64,000 bases of DNA from Synechococcus sp. 1G10 (GTDB lineage Bacteria; Cyanobacteriota; Cyanobacteriia; PCC-6307; Cyanobiaceae): positions 1-64,000 of the forward strand of contig NZ_NQKW01000002.1 of NCBI RefSeq assembly GCF_002252625.1. The letters are read 5' to 3'. Position numbers and translations under genes: made by a program. Positions 1-8,469 of this stretch are shown here, in pieces. A model generated the notes under the pieces. The model made no database searches and was not told where the DNA came from. It saw only the letters and a list, made by a program, of their open reading frames with translations. How positions within the stretch are numbered: the first letter of the stretch is position 1; each line of letters starts with the position of its first letter.

Positions 1-649
1 GTGAGCGAACAGTGGGCAAAATCTGCTCAATAACGTCTCATTGATGAGAATGAGACTGGGTTGTTTGGATTGAGCCGTCTTGATCAGAGCTTCCCTAGAA
101 GAATAAGCCCGACTGCGGAGCAAATGCGATCGAATTCTAGGCAGAGTGGTTCAGTACGGAAGGGCGCTCAGTGCAATTCGTGCTGCGACTAACACCCAGC
201 ATGGCGATGCCATGGCGCCGGCTGTGCTGGCCTCGGACCAGTGCCTCATTGGCAGCACCGCAGCCTGGCCATTGGGGCGCGAGATGAAACGGCATAGCTC
301 TAGCAGCGGCTGCTGGGCCTCGGCGCTCGGGAAGCATCTGTACGCCAGGGCGTATGCGAAATGCTGGAGATCGTCACCGTACTGGCCGGTGACATCGAAG
401 ACGCTGGCGATGATCTGGTGAATGAATTCGGTCGCTACAAGCTCGGCCGTAAGACATATCAGGGTGGCTCTTTTCTTGGCGGCTTGGTTCAAGCGGTGAT
501 CCGCTTCATCAGCCGCTGGACCCGCATCAAACAAAGTGAGAGTGGTAGAGCTGCCGCCGATCGTCCTGGACGGCAATGCCACAAGTGCCCGAAGAACTTG
601 TCGGCCGAGGTGGAGCACGTGGTCAGCCCATCAGCGGAGACTGGCGAGC
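1..649. other. stretch without a confident gene
   Basis: The first 33 bases read VSEQWAKSAQ then stop on the plus strand and could be the tail of a gene that starts before the window. From about 150 to 620 there is an open frame on the minus strand (155 residues) and shorter frames on the plus strand. None has a clear start context or a family I recognise, so I treat the stretch as intergenic or decayed. Confidence 0.4.
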
Positions 650-778
650 ATGGGCCTGATCACTGACACCCTGCGGGCCACCCTCGGGGATCTGGCCCAG
701 TCCGACGCCCGCCTCTACCGGGGTCTGCAGGAGGAACCCGCCGATACGGCTCCGGCTGCCAGGCAGCAGCCCCTCTGA
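650..778 (+). CDS. small hypothetical protein, first of a tight three-frame cluster
   Basis: A 42-residue frame starting MGLITDTLRATLGDLAQSDA. Its TGA stop overlaps the ATG of the next frame (ATGA at 778-781), the usual mark of translational coupling. The sequence is mostly helical and charged, with no signal peptide or membrane segment. I do not recognise the family. Support is only the coupling to the next two frames and a coding-like composition. The next frame is broken, so the whole cluster may be decaying. Confidence 0.3.
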   Translation: MGLITDTLRATLGDLAQSDARLYRGLQEEPADTAPAARQQPL

Positions 779-1047
779 TGGACGGCAAGGCCCGTGCCCG
801 CCGGGAGTAGCTGGAGGCTCTCTTCAAGACGGCGCTTTGGAAACTCTGCAAAGAGCACGGCATCAAGGGGCTGAGCAAGAGCACCAAAGGGTCCTGCACA
901 TTGGCGGTCAACGGCAAGGCCGGCAGAGCTGCACTGCAGCACCTGGAGCAACGCCTCGATCGACTGGAGCAGCTGGTGGTTCTGATCACTGAGCTGTTGG
1001 CGGGATCTATCCTCCCGCCAACCTCAAGCTCCAGCCGCAGTCCCTGA
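778..1047 (+). pseudogene. broken small gene with SAP-like motif, in-frame TAG
   Basis: Reading from the ATG at 778 gives MDGKARARRE, then an in-frame TAG at 808-810. The same frame then stays open to 1047 and reads LEALFKTALWKLCKEHGIKG followed by LSKSTKG. That segment resembles a SAP-type helix-turn-helix (leucine, LC, GI.G.SK..K spacing). The tail (LEQRLDRLEQLVVLITELLA) looks like a short coiled coil. Continuity on both sides of the TAG suggests one protein of about 89 residues with a nonsense change. A sequencing error or a restart after the stop are alternatives. Confidence 0.4.
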
Positions 1048-1049
1048 CC

Positions 1050-1238
1050 ATGCCCTCAGACCTGGAGAAGCTGGGCCGCTTTCTGCTGCGTGGCCTCCGC
1101 ATCGGTGCCAGCACGATCTCGATCGTGGAGCTCCTGCGCAGCGATTGGACTGGCGGCATCAGCGCCGGGGTGGCCTGGCTCGTGTTTCTGCAGGTGGAGC
1201 GGCGACTGCCGCCGGAACCGACGGACACCCAGAGTTGA
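1050..1238 (+). CDS. small hypothetical protein with one hydrophobic helix
   Basis: 62 residues, starting two bases after the stop of the preceding broken frame, so probably the third gene of a small operon. The N-terminal part is amphipathic (PSDLEKLGRFLLRGLRIG). Residues about 24-48 form a moderately hydrophobic helix (ISAGVAWLVFLQVE), so it may be membrane-associated. No known domain is recognisable. Confidence rests on the tight spacing and sensible start. If the upstream gene is dead, this one may be a remnant too. Confidence 0.4.
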   Translation: MPSDLEKLGRFLLRGLRIGASTISIVELLRSDWTGGISAGVAWLVFLQVERRLPPEPTDTQS

Positions 1239-1831
1239 GCGCCAGCCTGCAGGCCCTGGGAGTGTTGTCGGGCCTGCCGAGGGTGCAAGTTCCGGAGCCA
1301 TGAAGCCCTCTTCATGAAGACCAGTTGCCCTCGGTAACGACCGTTGTCGATCGCGCTGCAGCCCTTGCTGGCAGCGGCTGGCCGTCCGATTGTGACTACA
1401 TCAACAACCGGGAGGCTCCAGAGCATGGAAGACACCCCACCTGAGCATCAGCCAGGAGCGCGCTGACGATCCGGTCCCTGCTCCAACAATCTCGACGGAC
1501 CACTGACTTCCCCGGCGTGTGACATCGTCGCCGTCCACTGCACCGTTCACGGCCCAGCCTCAGGTGCCCAGGACCAAACGGGAGGTCCCACTTGTCAACT
1601 GGCCCCAGGTGCCAGCGTCAGCAGCTCCGCCCCCACAACCAAACTGCTTCAGAGCCCGGTGGCCTCGTCACCGGGCTTTGTCGTGCGGGCTCCAGGCTGC
1701 CTGGGGCGATTGAGCGAATCGGCTCGGGTTTGAGCATCGACGGGCCGAGCCTTGCTGTCTCGGTTGGCTGCCAGCCTGGGCACCGTTCCGGCTCTGATTG
1801 CTTGCCCCTCGATTCCGCCACCCTTCGGCCA
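1239..1831. other. intergenic stretch, nothing identified
   Basis: About 590 bases between the small-gene cluster and the P450. The P450 reading frame extends upstream through this stretch as far as 1592, but that extension is low-complexity and has no P450 similarity. I see no RNA gene or clear terminator. Confidence 0.5.
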
Positions 1832-3148
1832 ATGCCGTGCACACCAGCCATGGGCGGTGTGCTCGAGACCCTCGCCTTCCTGCGGGATCCTGATTTCGCT
1901 CGCTCACGCTTCGAGCGCTTCGGCGATGTCTACGAAACCAGCCTGCTGGGGCAGCGCACCGTCTTCATTCGCGGCGGGCAGGCGATCGGCGACCTGTTCG
2001 CTCAGGCTGATGCGGTTCAGGGCTGGTGGCCGGACAGTGTGCGGCAGCTGCTGGGGCCGCTGTCGCTGGCCAACCGCAACGGTGCCGATCACAAAGCCCG
2101 CCGTCGGGTGGTGGGCCAGCTGTTCGCCTCCGCGGCCCTTAAGCGGTACAGCCCGGCGATCGTGGCGCTGGTTGAGGCGCTCAACCAGGAGCTGCTTGGC
2201 GCGCAAGCGCCCGTCGCCGTGGTGCCAAAGCTGCGGCGCTTTGCCTTCAGCGTGATCGCCAGCACGGTGCTGGGGCTCGATGGTGTCGATCGTGATGCCC
2301 TGTTCGAAGACTTCGAAACCTGGTGCCAGGGCCTGTTCTCCCTGCCGTTCGCCCTGCCCGGCAGTCCATTCGCAAGAGCCCGTCAGGCCCGCAAGCGCCT
2401 GTTGCTGCGTCTGGGCTCTGTGCTCCAGAAGGCCCAGGCCGCCGCTGCCTCCGGAGCACCCCTCGCCGCCGGCGGACTCGATCTGCTGGCAGGAGGACTG
2501 GATGAAGCCGGTCTCCCCCTGGCCGACGACGACGTGGCCGAGCAGCTACTGCTCCTGCTGTTCGCCGGCTACGAAACCACTGCCTCCTCGCTGAGTTGCC
2601 TGCTGCTGACCCTTCTTCAGCATCCCGCGGAGTTGGCCTGGCTGCTGGAGGAACTCGACAGCTTGCCCTGGCCACCGCCGGAGGGGGAAGCGGTGAGCGT
2701 CTACGACGCCCTGCGCGCCCCACGTCTTGATGCGGTGGTGAAGGAAGTGATGCGGCTGACCCCGCCGGTGGGGGGCTTCTTTCGCCGCACCCGGGAGCCC
2801 ATCGCCCTGGGCGGTGTGCTGGTGCCTGCCGATCGGGTGGTGCAGGTGAGCATCAGCGCCAGCCATCGCCACGGCGCCGACCCCGATGATCTGGCGGCCT
2901 TTCGGCCCCAGCGGCATCTTTACGGAGACGCAACTGTGTTCCTGCTGCCCTATGGAGGAGGTGAGCGGGTCTGCCTGGGCAAGGCGCTGGCGGAGCTGGA
3001 AATCCGGCTGCTGGCGGTGGGCTTGCTCAAACAGCTGAGCCTGGAGATGGAGCCGGATCAGGACCTGACGCTCATGGTCATTCCCAGCCCCTCCCCGAAG
3101 GATGGCCTGCTGGTGCGCCCACGCCGCAGAGCCACTCCCCACAAGTGA
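1832..3148 (+). CDS. cytochrome P450, CYP120-like
   Basis: A 438-residue heme-thiolate monooxygenase. The oxygen-binding helix motif AGYETT is present, followed by the K-helix ExxR (EVMRLTPPVGGFFRRT). The heme loop is PYGGGERVCLG, with the iron-ligand cysteine at about residue 381. The PPVGG sequence after ExxR and the GGG-R-C-LGK loop resemble cyanobacterial CYP120, which acts on retinoids; the substrate here is not shown by sequence. There is no membrane anchor, so it is probably soluble. The start at ATG 1832 (MPCTPAMGG) gives the family length; a longer frame runs upstream but looks non-coding. No ferredoxin or reductase partner lies next to it. A 50-residue membrane protein follows. Confidence 0.9.
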   Translation: MPCTPAMGGVLETLAFLRDPDFARSRFERFGDVYETSLLGQRTVFIRGGQAIGDLFAQADAVQGWWPDSVRQLLGPLSLANRNGADHKARRRVVGQLFASAALKRYSPAIVALVEALNQELLGAQAPVAVVPKLRRFAFSVIASTVLGLDGVDRDALFEDFETWCQGLFSLPFALPGSPFARARQARKRLLLRLGSVLQKAQAAAASGAPLAAGGLDLLAGGLDEAGLPLADDDVAEQLLLLLFAGYETTASSLSCLLLTLLQHPAELAWLLEELDSLPWPPPEGEAVSVYDALRAPRLDAVVKEVMRLTPPVGGFFRRTREPIALGGVLVPADRVVQVSISASHRHGADPDDLAAFRPQRHLYGDATVFLLPYGGGERVCLGKALAELEIRLLAVGLLKQLSLEMEPDQDLTLMVIPSPSPKDGLLVRPRRRATPHK

Positions 3149-3189
3149 TCGGCCATGTGCTCAACGCTCTGAAACCCATCTGACTCCCC

Positions 3190-3342
3190 GTGGCCCAGCT
3201 GCTGCTTACGGTGCAGGAACACTGGGATGATCGAATGCCTCGCTGGCTCCAACGCCTTTCCCAGCGCCCCTCACTGCTGTGGAACACCGGCATCGGGCTG
3301 ATCATCTGCCTGTCGCTGCTGCGCTGGCTGCTGAAGCGCTGA
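3190..3342 (+). CDS. small single-pass membrane protein
   Basis: A 50-residue frame from GTG 3190, or 35 residues from ATG 3235 (MPRWLQRLSQRPSLLW). It ends in one hydrophobic segment (TGIGLIICLSLLRWLL) and a KR tail, the layout of a tail-anchored or single-pass peptide. It follows the P450 by 41 bases on the same strand and may be co-transcribed. The family is unknown to me. The coding call rests on the amphipathic arginine-rich helix followed by a clean membrane helix. Confidence 0.5.
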   Translation: MAQLLLTVQEHWDDRMPRWLQRLSQRPSLLWNTGIGLIICLSLLRWLLKR

Positions 3343-3453
3343 GGCGTTCAGGGAATGAAAAGTTCCTTGTAGCCGCCGCTTGTCGGAGCTGACCCAGCCT
3401 GAATGGGTTCCAGAAGATCATCGGCGCCAGGTTCATCACCCCGACCACCTCGT

Positions 3454-4257
3454 TCAGCCGATCAAGCGATCGAGCCGCAACTGATGGTCGGCGCTGGTGA
3501 GCCGTCTGTAGGCCAGGCCAACGACGCCGAACACGCCCAGCGCCGTCGCCGAAGCGATCATGAACAGGATCACGATCTGGTAGCGAACAGCCGCATCTGG
3601 CGCCGCCCCCTGGAGGATCTGGCCGGTCATCATCCCCGGCAGGCTCACCAGCCCCATCACCATCATCGAGTTGATCGTCGGGATCATTGCCACGCGGATG
3701 GCGTCACGCACCACCTCCTGGCAGGCCTCCCAGCGGGTCGCCCCCAGGGCCAGGGCTGTTTCCACCCGATCGCGCCAGCTGCGCAACCCCTCCATGAAGC
3801 GATCGAGCCCCAGGGAGATGCCGTTCAGCGTGTTGCCCAGCACCATCCCCAGCAGGGGGATCAGATACTGGGGGTCATACCAGGGCTGGGGCTGGATCAG
3901 CCCCGTCACCGCCAGGCCCGTGACCAGCGCCGAGGAGGCCATCACAGAGAGCAGGCTGTTGAGGTAAATGCCGGCGAAGCGGCGCCGGGTGCGCTGGACG
4001 GCTGAGACCCCCGCAATCATGGCCATGGCCGCACCCACCAGCACGATCAGCGGCGCATGGTCCTGGCGGAACAGCCACTCGAGCACGAAGCCCACCAGCA
4101 GCAGCTGCACCACCATGCGCACTGAAGCCACCAGCAGACTGCGCGTCAGGCCCAGGCGCAGCGCCGCCGAAAGCCCCACGTTCACCAGGATCAGCAGGGC
4201 GGAAAGCGCCAGGCGGCCATCGCTGATCGTCAGGGCTCCAGAGGTCACGGGCGTCAT
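3454..4257 (-). CDS. fetB: FetB/YbbM-type ABC exporter permease
   Basis: A 267-residue inner-membrane protein of the UPF0014 family, with about seven hydrophobic segments. The family hallmarks are an arginine-rich first cytoplasmic loop and a central region with GMVLGNTLNGISLGLDRF, then ALGATRWEACQEVVRDAIR and MVMGLVSLPGMMTGQILQG. Its ATG (4255-4257) overlaps the last codons of the ATPase gene (ATGA), so the two are translated together. In enterobacteria FetAB exports iron and protects against peroxide. The substrate here is inferred only from family membership. Confidence 0.85.
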   Translation of the reverse strand: MTPVTSGALTISDGRLALSALLILVNVGLSAALRLGLTRSLLVASVRMVVQLLLVGFVLEWLFRQDHAPLIVLVGAAMAMIAGVSAVQRTRRRFAGIYLNSLLSVMASSALVTGLAVTGLIQPQPWYDPQYLIPLLGMVLGNTLNGISLGLDRFMEGLRSWRDRVETALALGATRWEACQEVVRDAIRVAMIPTINSMMVMGLVSLPGMMTGQILQGAAPDAAVRYQIVILFMIASATALGVFGVVGLAYRRLTSADHQLRLDRLIG

Positions 4258-4904
4258 GGGCGGAGCTCCAGGGTGCGGGTGGCGAAGCGTTGGATCTGCT
4301 CGCTGTCGTGGCTGGTGAACACGCAGGCGCGCTGGCCCGCGGCGAGCCACTCGATCAGCAGAGCCTCAAGCGCAGCGGTGGTGGCCCCATCGAGGGAGGC
4401 CGTCGGTTCATCCAGCAGCAGTACGCTCGGATCGAACTGCAGGGCCCGCAGCAGCGCCAACAACTGCAGCTCGCCGCCGGAGAGCCGCTCGGCGTCGTAG
4501 GCCAGGAACGAGGGATCGCGCCCCAGGGCCTGCAACCAGCCCGTGATCCGCTCATAACGCCAGCCACCACGCCCCCGCAGCTCCTGGAACTCCCAGGGCG
4601 AGCGCAGGTTCGCCTCCACTGTCCCCCCATGGGCGATGGGCCGCTGGGCGAGATACAACACCATCGAGCGCCAGCGGGGCAGACCCCAGGAGGCCGGCGG
4701 GCGCCCCTGCAGGCTGATCGTGCCGGCCTGCAGGGGATCGAGCAGGGCCAGGGCTCGCATTAACAAGGTCTTGCCCGCCCCCGAGGGTGCCACCAGCCCG
4801 ATGCGATCACCGGCGGCCAGCACCAGATTCAGCTGACTCCAGAGGAGTCGATCCCCCAACTGACGCTTGAGCCCCTCGGCGCGCAGGAGCAGGAGGCGGT
4901 CCAA
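4254..4904 (-). CDS. fetA: FetA/YbbL-type ABC transporter ATPase
   Basis: A 216-residue nucleotide-binding subunit. Walker A is APSGAGKT, the signature is LSGGE, Walker B is VLLLDEP, and the switch histidine follows in VFTSHD. Length and gene order (ATPase first, overlapping the permease by four bases) match the YbbL/FetA half of iron exporters. It should dimerise in the cytoplasm under the FetB permease. It is the first gene of the minus-strand pair, so the promoter should lie above 4904. I see no regulator of iron or oxidative stress next to it. Confidence 0.85.
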   Translation of the reverse strand: MDRLLLLRAEGLKRQLGDRLLWSQLNLVLAAGDRIGLVAPSGAGKTLLMRALALLDPLQAGTISLQGRPPASWGLPRWRSMVLYLAQRPIAHGGTVEANLRSPWEFQELRGRGGWRYERITGWLQALGRDPSFLAYDAERLSGGELQLLALLRALQFDPSVLLLDEPTASLDGATTAALEALLIEWLAAGQRACVFTSHDSEQIQRFATRTLELRP

Positions 4905-4981
4905 GGCGGGCTACAAGGCAGGACTCAGTTTGATCCCAGCCGCCATGGTCAACGCCAGACGTGTCATACCGTGCTGCCCCA

Positions 4982-5338
4982 TCAGGGGTTGATGGCGTCG
5001 AACTTGGCGGCCAGGACGGCATCGGCTCGCGTCAGGCCATCGGCTTTGTGGGTGTAGATGTCAATCTCCACGTAGCCCCAACCCACGCGAAAGTCGCCGT
5101 GGTGGCCCTGGTCTTCACAGATGGCGCCGGCCTGATTCAGCCAGGCCAATGCCGCACTGAAGTCGGGGAAGCTGATGCGCCTGTGGAGGTGGTGGCCTTC
5201 AAGGACCTCCCAATCCGGCAGTTCAGCCTGCAAGGAGGCCAGTTCATCCGCCTCAAGGGTGGGGCCACCATCTCGGCAAGGCACACAGATTTCGTCGCGT
5301 AGGGCCATTTGGTTGACATTCAACAGGGCTGCTTTCAT
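4982..5338 (-). CDS. phhB: pterin-4a-carbinolamine dehydratase
   Basis: A 118-residue PCD/DCoH-family enzyme, cytoplasmic, which dehydrates 4a-hydroxytetrahydropterin in pterin recycling. The active-site histidine pair is seen in EDQGHHGDF, and the C-terminal strand-helix WGYVEIDIYTHKADGLTRAD is diagnostic. The N-terminal extension (MKAALLNVNQMALRDE) is slightly longer than in minimal members. It lies on the same strand as fetBA with a 77-base gap, so a separate or shared transcript is possible. No phenylalanine hydroxylase is in view. In cyanobacteria this family has also been linked to molybdopterin and pterin-glycoside metabolism; which role applies here cannot be decided. Confidence 0.9.
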   Translation of the reverse strand: MKAALLNVNQMALRDEICVPCRDGGPTLEADELASLQAELPDWEVLEGHHLHRRISFPDFSAALAWLNQAGAICEDQGHHGDFRVGWGYVEIDIYTHKADGLTRADAVLAAKFDAINP

Positions 5339-5587
5339 CGTGCCTCACGACTGGTGCGGCGGCACAGGTGATAACCCCACCCACTTGAAGAGATCCCAGG
5401 CGTCGAGCTCGACGGGACAGGATTCTCAGCCTGCTGTGAATAGAAATTGCTCTCGCTAATTCTATGTCCTATTCTCTAATCGCCTGCAGGTGGATATCCG
5501 GTCACTACATCTTGTAAAGCAACACGACTGCTGGCCGGGGGCGCGGCAACGCTTGAGGGATGAACGGTCGTCAATCAGGAGAAGACC
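5339..5587. promoter_or_regulatory. divergent intergenic region between phhB and the DUF305 gene
   Basis: About 250 bases separate two divergent genes, so both promoters must lie here. The part from 5440 to 5490 is AT-rich (ATTCTATGTCCTATTCTC), unlike its neighbours, and is the likeliest place for promoter elements. A purine-rich AGGAG stands at 5577-5581, seven bases before the DUF305 ATG, and is its ribosome binding site. Confidence 0.4.
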
Positions 5588-6274
5588 ATGCCCTCCTTCA
5601 TTCGCGGCTCCCTCCGCAGGCTTGGTCCCACAGCGCTGCGGCTCGCGGGCGCAGGGCTTGCCCTGACCGTGCTGTCCGGAGCGATGCCGGTGGCTCGGAC
5701 TCAGACATCAGAACCCTCTGTGCGGCAAGCGCAGGTCGTTGCACCTCACTGGAGTGCTCGGATGGGTCCGAGTGATCAGCGTTTCATCGAGATGATGGTT
5801 CCCCATCACGATGGAGCCATCGCGATGGCCGATCTGGCCCTGACCCGCGCCCGCCGACCAGAGATCAAAGAGCTGGCCCGCAGCATCAAGGTCAGCCAGA
5901 CCCGAGAAAATGAGCAGATGCGGCGCTGGTATAGGCAGTGGTTCAACGCCGATCTCCCCAAGTGGGAACCAGGGATTGGCTGGGGCTGGCACCGCGGCGG
6001 GATGATGGGAGGAATGGGCATGCCAGGCAGTGCTGGCAGAGGCAGAGGGCCTTGGATGGGCACCAACCTCGCGGCTCTCAAGCAGGCATCCGACTTCGAT
6101 CGGGTGTTCATCGAGCAGATGATTCCCCATCACCAGATGGGCGTGATGATGGCGACCATGGAGCTCAACAGTAGCCAGCGCCCTGAAATGCGCAAGCTCG
6201 CTGAAGACATGGTGCGCGTGCAAAGTGATGAGATCAATAAGATGCAGCGCTGGTACCGTAACTGGTATTCCTGA
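5588..6274 (+). CDS. secreted protein with two DUF305 domains
   Basis: 228 residues. It has an N-terminal signal peptide (arginine-rich start, then LRLAGAGLALTVLSGAMPVA). Two DUF305 units follow: FIEMMVPHHDGAIAMA (histidines 73-74) and FIEQMIPHHQMGVMMA (histidines 181-182). They are separated by a Gly/Met/Trp-rich linker (GMMGGMGMPG). DUF305 proteins are ferritin-like four-helix exported proteins often found with metal-resistance genes; their exact reaction is not known. The methionine- and histidine-rich composition suggests copper or another soft metal, but that is inference. A good AGGAG site precedes the ATG. A small membrane protein follows 56 bases downstream. Confidence 0.85.
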   Translation: MPSFIRGSLRRLGPTALRLAGAGLALTVLSGAMPVARTQTSEPSVRQAQVVAPHWSARMGPSDQRFIEMMVPHHDGAIAMADLALTRARRPEIKELARSIKVSQTRENEQMRRWYRQWFNADLPKWEPGIGWGWHRGGMMGGMGMPGSAGRGRGPWMGTNLAALKQASDFDRVFIEQMIPHHQMGVMMATMELNSSQRPEMRKLAEDMVRVQSDEINKMQRWYRNWYS

Positions 6275-6330
6275 AACGTCAGGCCTGAGTCTTCTGTTGG
6301 CAATCAATCCTGTTCAGCGGGCTGGATATC

Positions 6331-6576
6331 ATGACATCAACAAGCGGCTACGCATTTCGCTGCACTCTCGCCTACGGAGATATCTATGGGCAGATTCTTG
6401 TGTGGTTGCTGGTCATCTTCCTGAGCCTTGCTGCAGGCATGGCGCTAATGGGCGCCACCCATCCCGTGGCTGGCATCGCGGTGATCGGGCTGATTTTCGT
6501 GCTGTCGCTGCCGTTTCTGATGTTTGCCTTCGTGACCACCTTGTTCAGTCATGTCGCTCTTGACGAGCAGTCTTAG
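6331..6576 (+). CDS. small two-helix membrane protein
   Basis: 81 residues with two strong hydrophobic segments (about 22-43 and 47-70) joined by a short GATHP loop. No domain is recognised. It follows the DUF305 gene on the same strand and could belong to the same transcript. Its stop overlaps the stop of the opposing thioredoxin-fold gene by four bases, so the two are convergent. The coding call rests on the clean hydrophobicity pattern. Confidence 0.6.
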   Translation: MTSTSGYAFRCTLAYGDIYGQILVWLLVIFLSLAAGMALMGATHPVAGIAVIGLIFVLSLPFLMFAFVTTLFSHVALDEQS

Positions 6577-6902
6577 TTGCTGGCGGATTCGCGCAGCAGC
6601 TCCTGCAGGCGTGCCTGAAATCTGTCCTCAGGCATGCCGCCGGCGATTTCGCCATGAATGCTGAAATCCCCCTCAGGGCTTTCCACCAACAGATAGGTGG
6701 GTAGCCCCAGGTTTTGCTTGAGGGGATAGTGATGCAGCAATATCTTGCGGTATCGCCCGTAGATCAGTGGATTCTTCATGTCGACATCCACAAAAGCCAA
6801 TCCCAGCTCCTCGGCCACTTTGGCGTCAAAAGCAGCCATCCTCTGGCAGATTGAACAGTCATGGGTGCTGTACTTCAGCAGGGTGAGCATGCCCATCGCC
6901 AT
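6573..6902 (-). CDS. thioredoxin-fold protein with CSIC motif
   Basis: About 109 residues from ATG 6902 (MAMGMLTLLKYSTHDCSICQ); an in-frame upstream start would add 13 residues. The first strand is followed by the redox motif CSIC and a helix (QRMAAFDAKVAEELGLAFVDVD). Later comes a cis-proline-type loop (NLGLPTYLLVESPEG), the pattern of small thioredoxin-like proteins. There is no signal peptide, so it should be cytoplasmic and may act in disulfide exchange. Its substrate is unknown. It converges with the small membrane protein gene. Confidence 0.75.
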   Translation of the reverse strand: MAMGMLTLLKYSTHDCSICQRMAAFDAKVAEELGLAFVDVDMKNPLIYGRYRKILLHHYPLKQNLGLPTYLLVESPEGDFSIHGEIAGGMPEDRFQARLQELLRESASN

Positions 6903-7270
6903 CGGCTCTCTCAGGCCTCTAGTATAACTGTGGTTCACCACCTCGGCTGCTCATGCCTGCAACTGAGAGTGTCGCTGCAGGGGGCACCAGTGGTTGCGTT
7001 CATTCGACCTCTGCCAGGCGATCATGCCGGACTATCCCGCCAGAATGGTTTTGATGGAGTCAATGAACGAGCGGGAAGGGGCGACGGCTATCGGTTGAGG
7101 CAGAAGCGCAGGCCCGCCGGTGAGTAGCTCAGCTGAAACGGCTGACTGCGGACCAAGTGCCTCGGGCAACAGCACGCTACCTCGAGAGCCTTTGCCGTTC
7201 AAGGCAATGAGAATGGCGGCGGCTCAATCTATGGTCGCTTGATTGACTATGCGAGTCGAATGTCGGCCAA
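6903..7270. other. intergenic stretch, nothing firm
   Basis: About 370 bases. Only short open frames on either strand, one of about 60 residues on the minus strand near 7030-7230 that I cannot assign. No RNA gene or terminator is evident. Confidence 0.4.
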
Positions 7271-7888
7271 TCATTCTGCGGCGGCCCCCAGGAAGATTGA
7301 AGATACCTGGCCATCCTTAAGAGAAAAGATAAGCCCGCCGTACACTGATCCGACGACTAACGACTGAGGGTAATCACTCTCTGGTAAATTGATCTCAGCC
7401 TTGTAAGCGCTCATCACGGTCTGAGCATCAGTTCCAACGCCAACTCCTCTCTTCGTTTTAAATTTGCAAGGGCCGCTGGCTTTGATCGTGGCAATTCTTT
7501 GCTCGTCAGCTTCGGTCACCATGTCGAAAAGAAGGCCCGCCTTATTGTAAGCCCATTGCTGATGTTCTTGGGCGTCCGCTGGCCAAACTCTCTTTGGCGA
7601 TTTGGTCTCAGGACTTCCAAGAAGTGCGACGGTTTCGCTGGAAGACAATCCGATTCGTAGAGGGCCTAAGCTTTCTGTTTTCAGCAAATCCCAGCCAATA
7701 GCAGAAAAGTCTGTTCCCGCCCCGCTTACATCTTGAGCGCTCGTAGCAGGTCGTAATTGCGTGATATTGGGAGGTTCTGCTTTGCTCTCATTGTTGATGA
7801 GGCACAGGGTCAAAAGTGCAATGCACATGATGCTGCATCTTGAGTTCCTCATCAGTGGTCTCGTCATCTTGGTCCGATATTGATGCAA
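7271..7888 (-). CDS. exported hypothetical protein, low GC
   Basis: Up to 205 residues. Internal starts at residues 8 and 13 are possible; the one at residue 13 places a signal peptide (SIMCIALLTLCLINNESKA) at the N-terminus. The mature part has a repeated pattern (GPLRIGLSSSETVALLGSPE, then GVGVGTDAQTVMSAYKAE) seen in small exported proteins whose halves each resemble a BLIP/SmpA-like fold. I do not recognise a named family. Base composition is clearly more AT-rich than its neighbours, which together with the flanking IS66 debris suggests recent transfer. Confidence 0.65.
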   Translation of the reverse strand: MHQYRTKMTRPLMRNSRCSIMCIALLTLCLINNESKAEPPNITQLRPATSAQDVSGAGTDFSAIGWDLLKTESLGPLRIGLSSSETVALLGSPETKSPKRVWPADAQEHQQWAYNKAGLLFDMVTEADEQRIATIKASGPCKFKTKRGVGVGTDAQTVMSAYKAEINLPESDYPQSLVVGSVYGGLIFSLKDGQVSSIFLGAAAE

Positions 7889-8172
7889 AGCGACCAGCAG
7901 TTTCCCTTGATTCAGGCCACCACAGCCAACTTAGCCGCTTCGGCTCCGGTTTCAGGTGGTGAAGTCAGATCTCTGCAACCTGATGACCTTGTGCACAGTC
8001 AAGGGCGTGGATGAGCAGATCCCCGCCACGCACAACGCCTACCCGTTGATGTGCAAGTCACTGGAGCAGATGGTGCTGTGCGGGGAACTGCGGTGTCCAC
8101 GGGAGATCAGTGCCGTGGAGAAGACCCTCATTCTCTCGCGCCTGCTCGGCGTCAACTACTTAGGCGGCGAGT

Positions 8173-8325
8173 CAACGCCCTGGGCCCAGAGGGTGCGCAC
8201 CTGCCGGCAACTCGCGCAATGTCAGCAAGCGCTCTGGACCTTTCTGGAGAAACCAGGGATCGAGCCCACCAGCAACGCTGCAGAGCGAGCGGGTGGGGCT
8301 CTACCGCCCCGCCGGTTGCTGGACT
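8173..8325 (+). pseudogene. IS66 transposase C-terminal fragment
   Basis: This stretch encodes TPWAQRVRTCRQLAQCQQAL and then FLEKPGIEPTSNAAERA. It is nearly identical in DNA to 11429-11545 inside the larger IS66 remnant. NAAERA is the conserved C-terminal motif of IS66-family transposases. The frame is joined to unrelated sequence on both sides, so it is a short relic, probably left by recombination between two copies. Confidence 0.7.
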
Positions 8326-8469
8326 GAGGCTTGGGTCTTCCTGGTGGAGCCCGTCAAGCCGCCCTGATCCAAGGCCGGGCCCGCAGCCATCACGACTGGA
8401 TCCAGAGCCTGGCCGACGACCCCCAGGCAATCCCTTGTATTATTAATGTATTGCACATGGAGCGAATCG

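Noticed and set aside
1592-1831. Upstream extension of the P450 frame
   Set aside because: 80 extra residues have no P450 similarity, and ATG 1832 gives the family length.
3403-4005. 200-residue plus-strand frame rich in His/Arg/Gln
   Set aside because: Shadow of fetB on the other strand.
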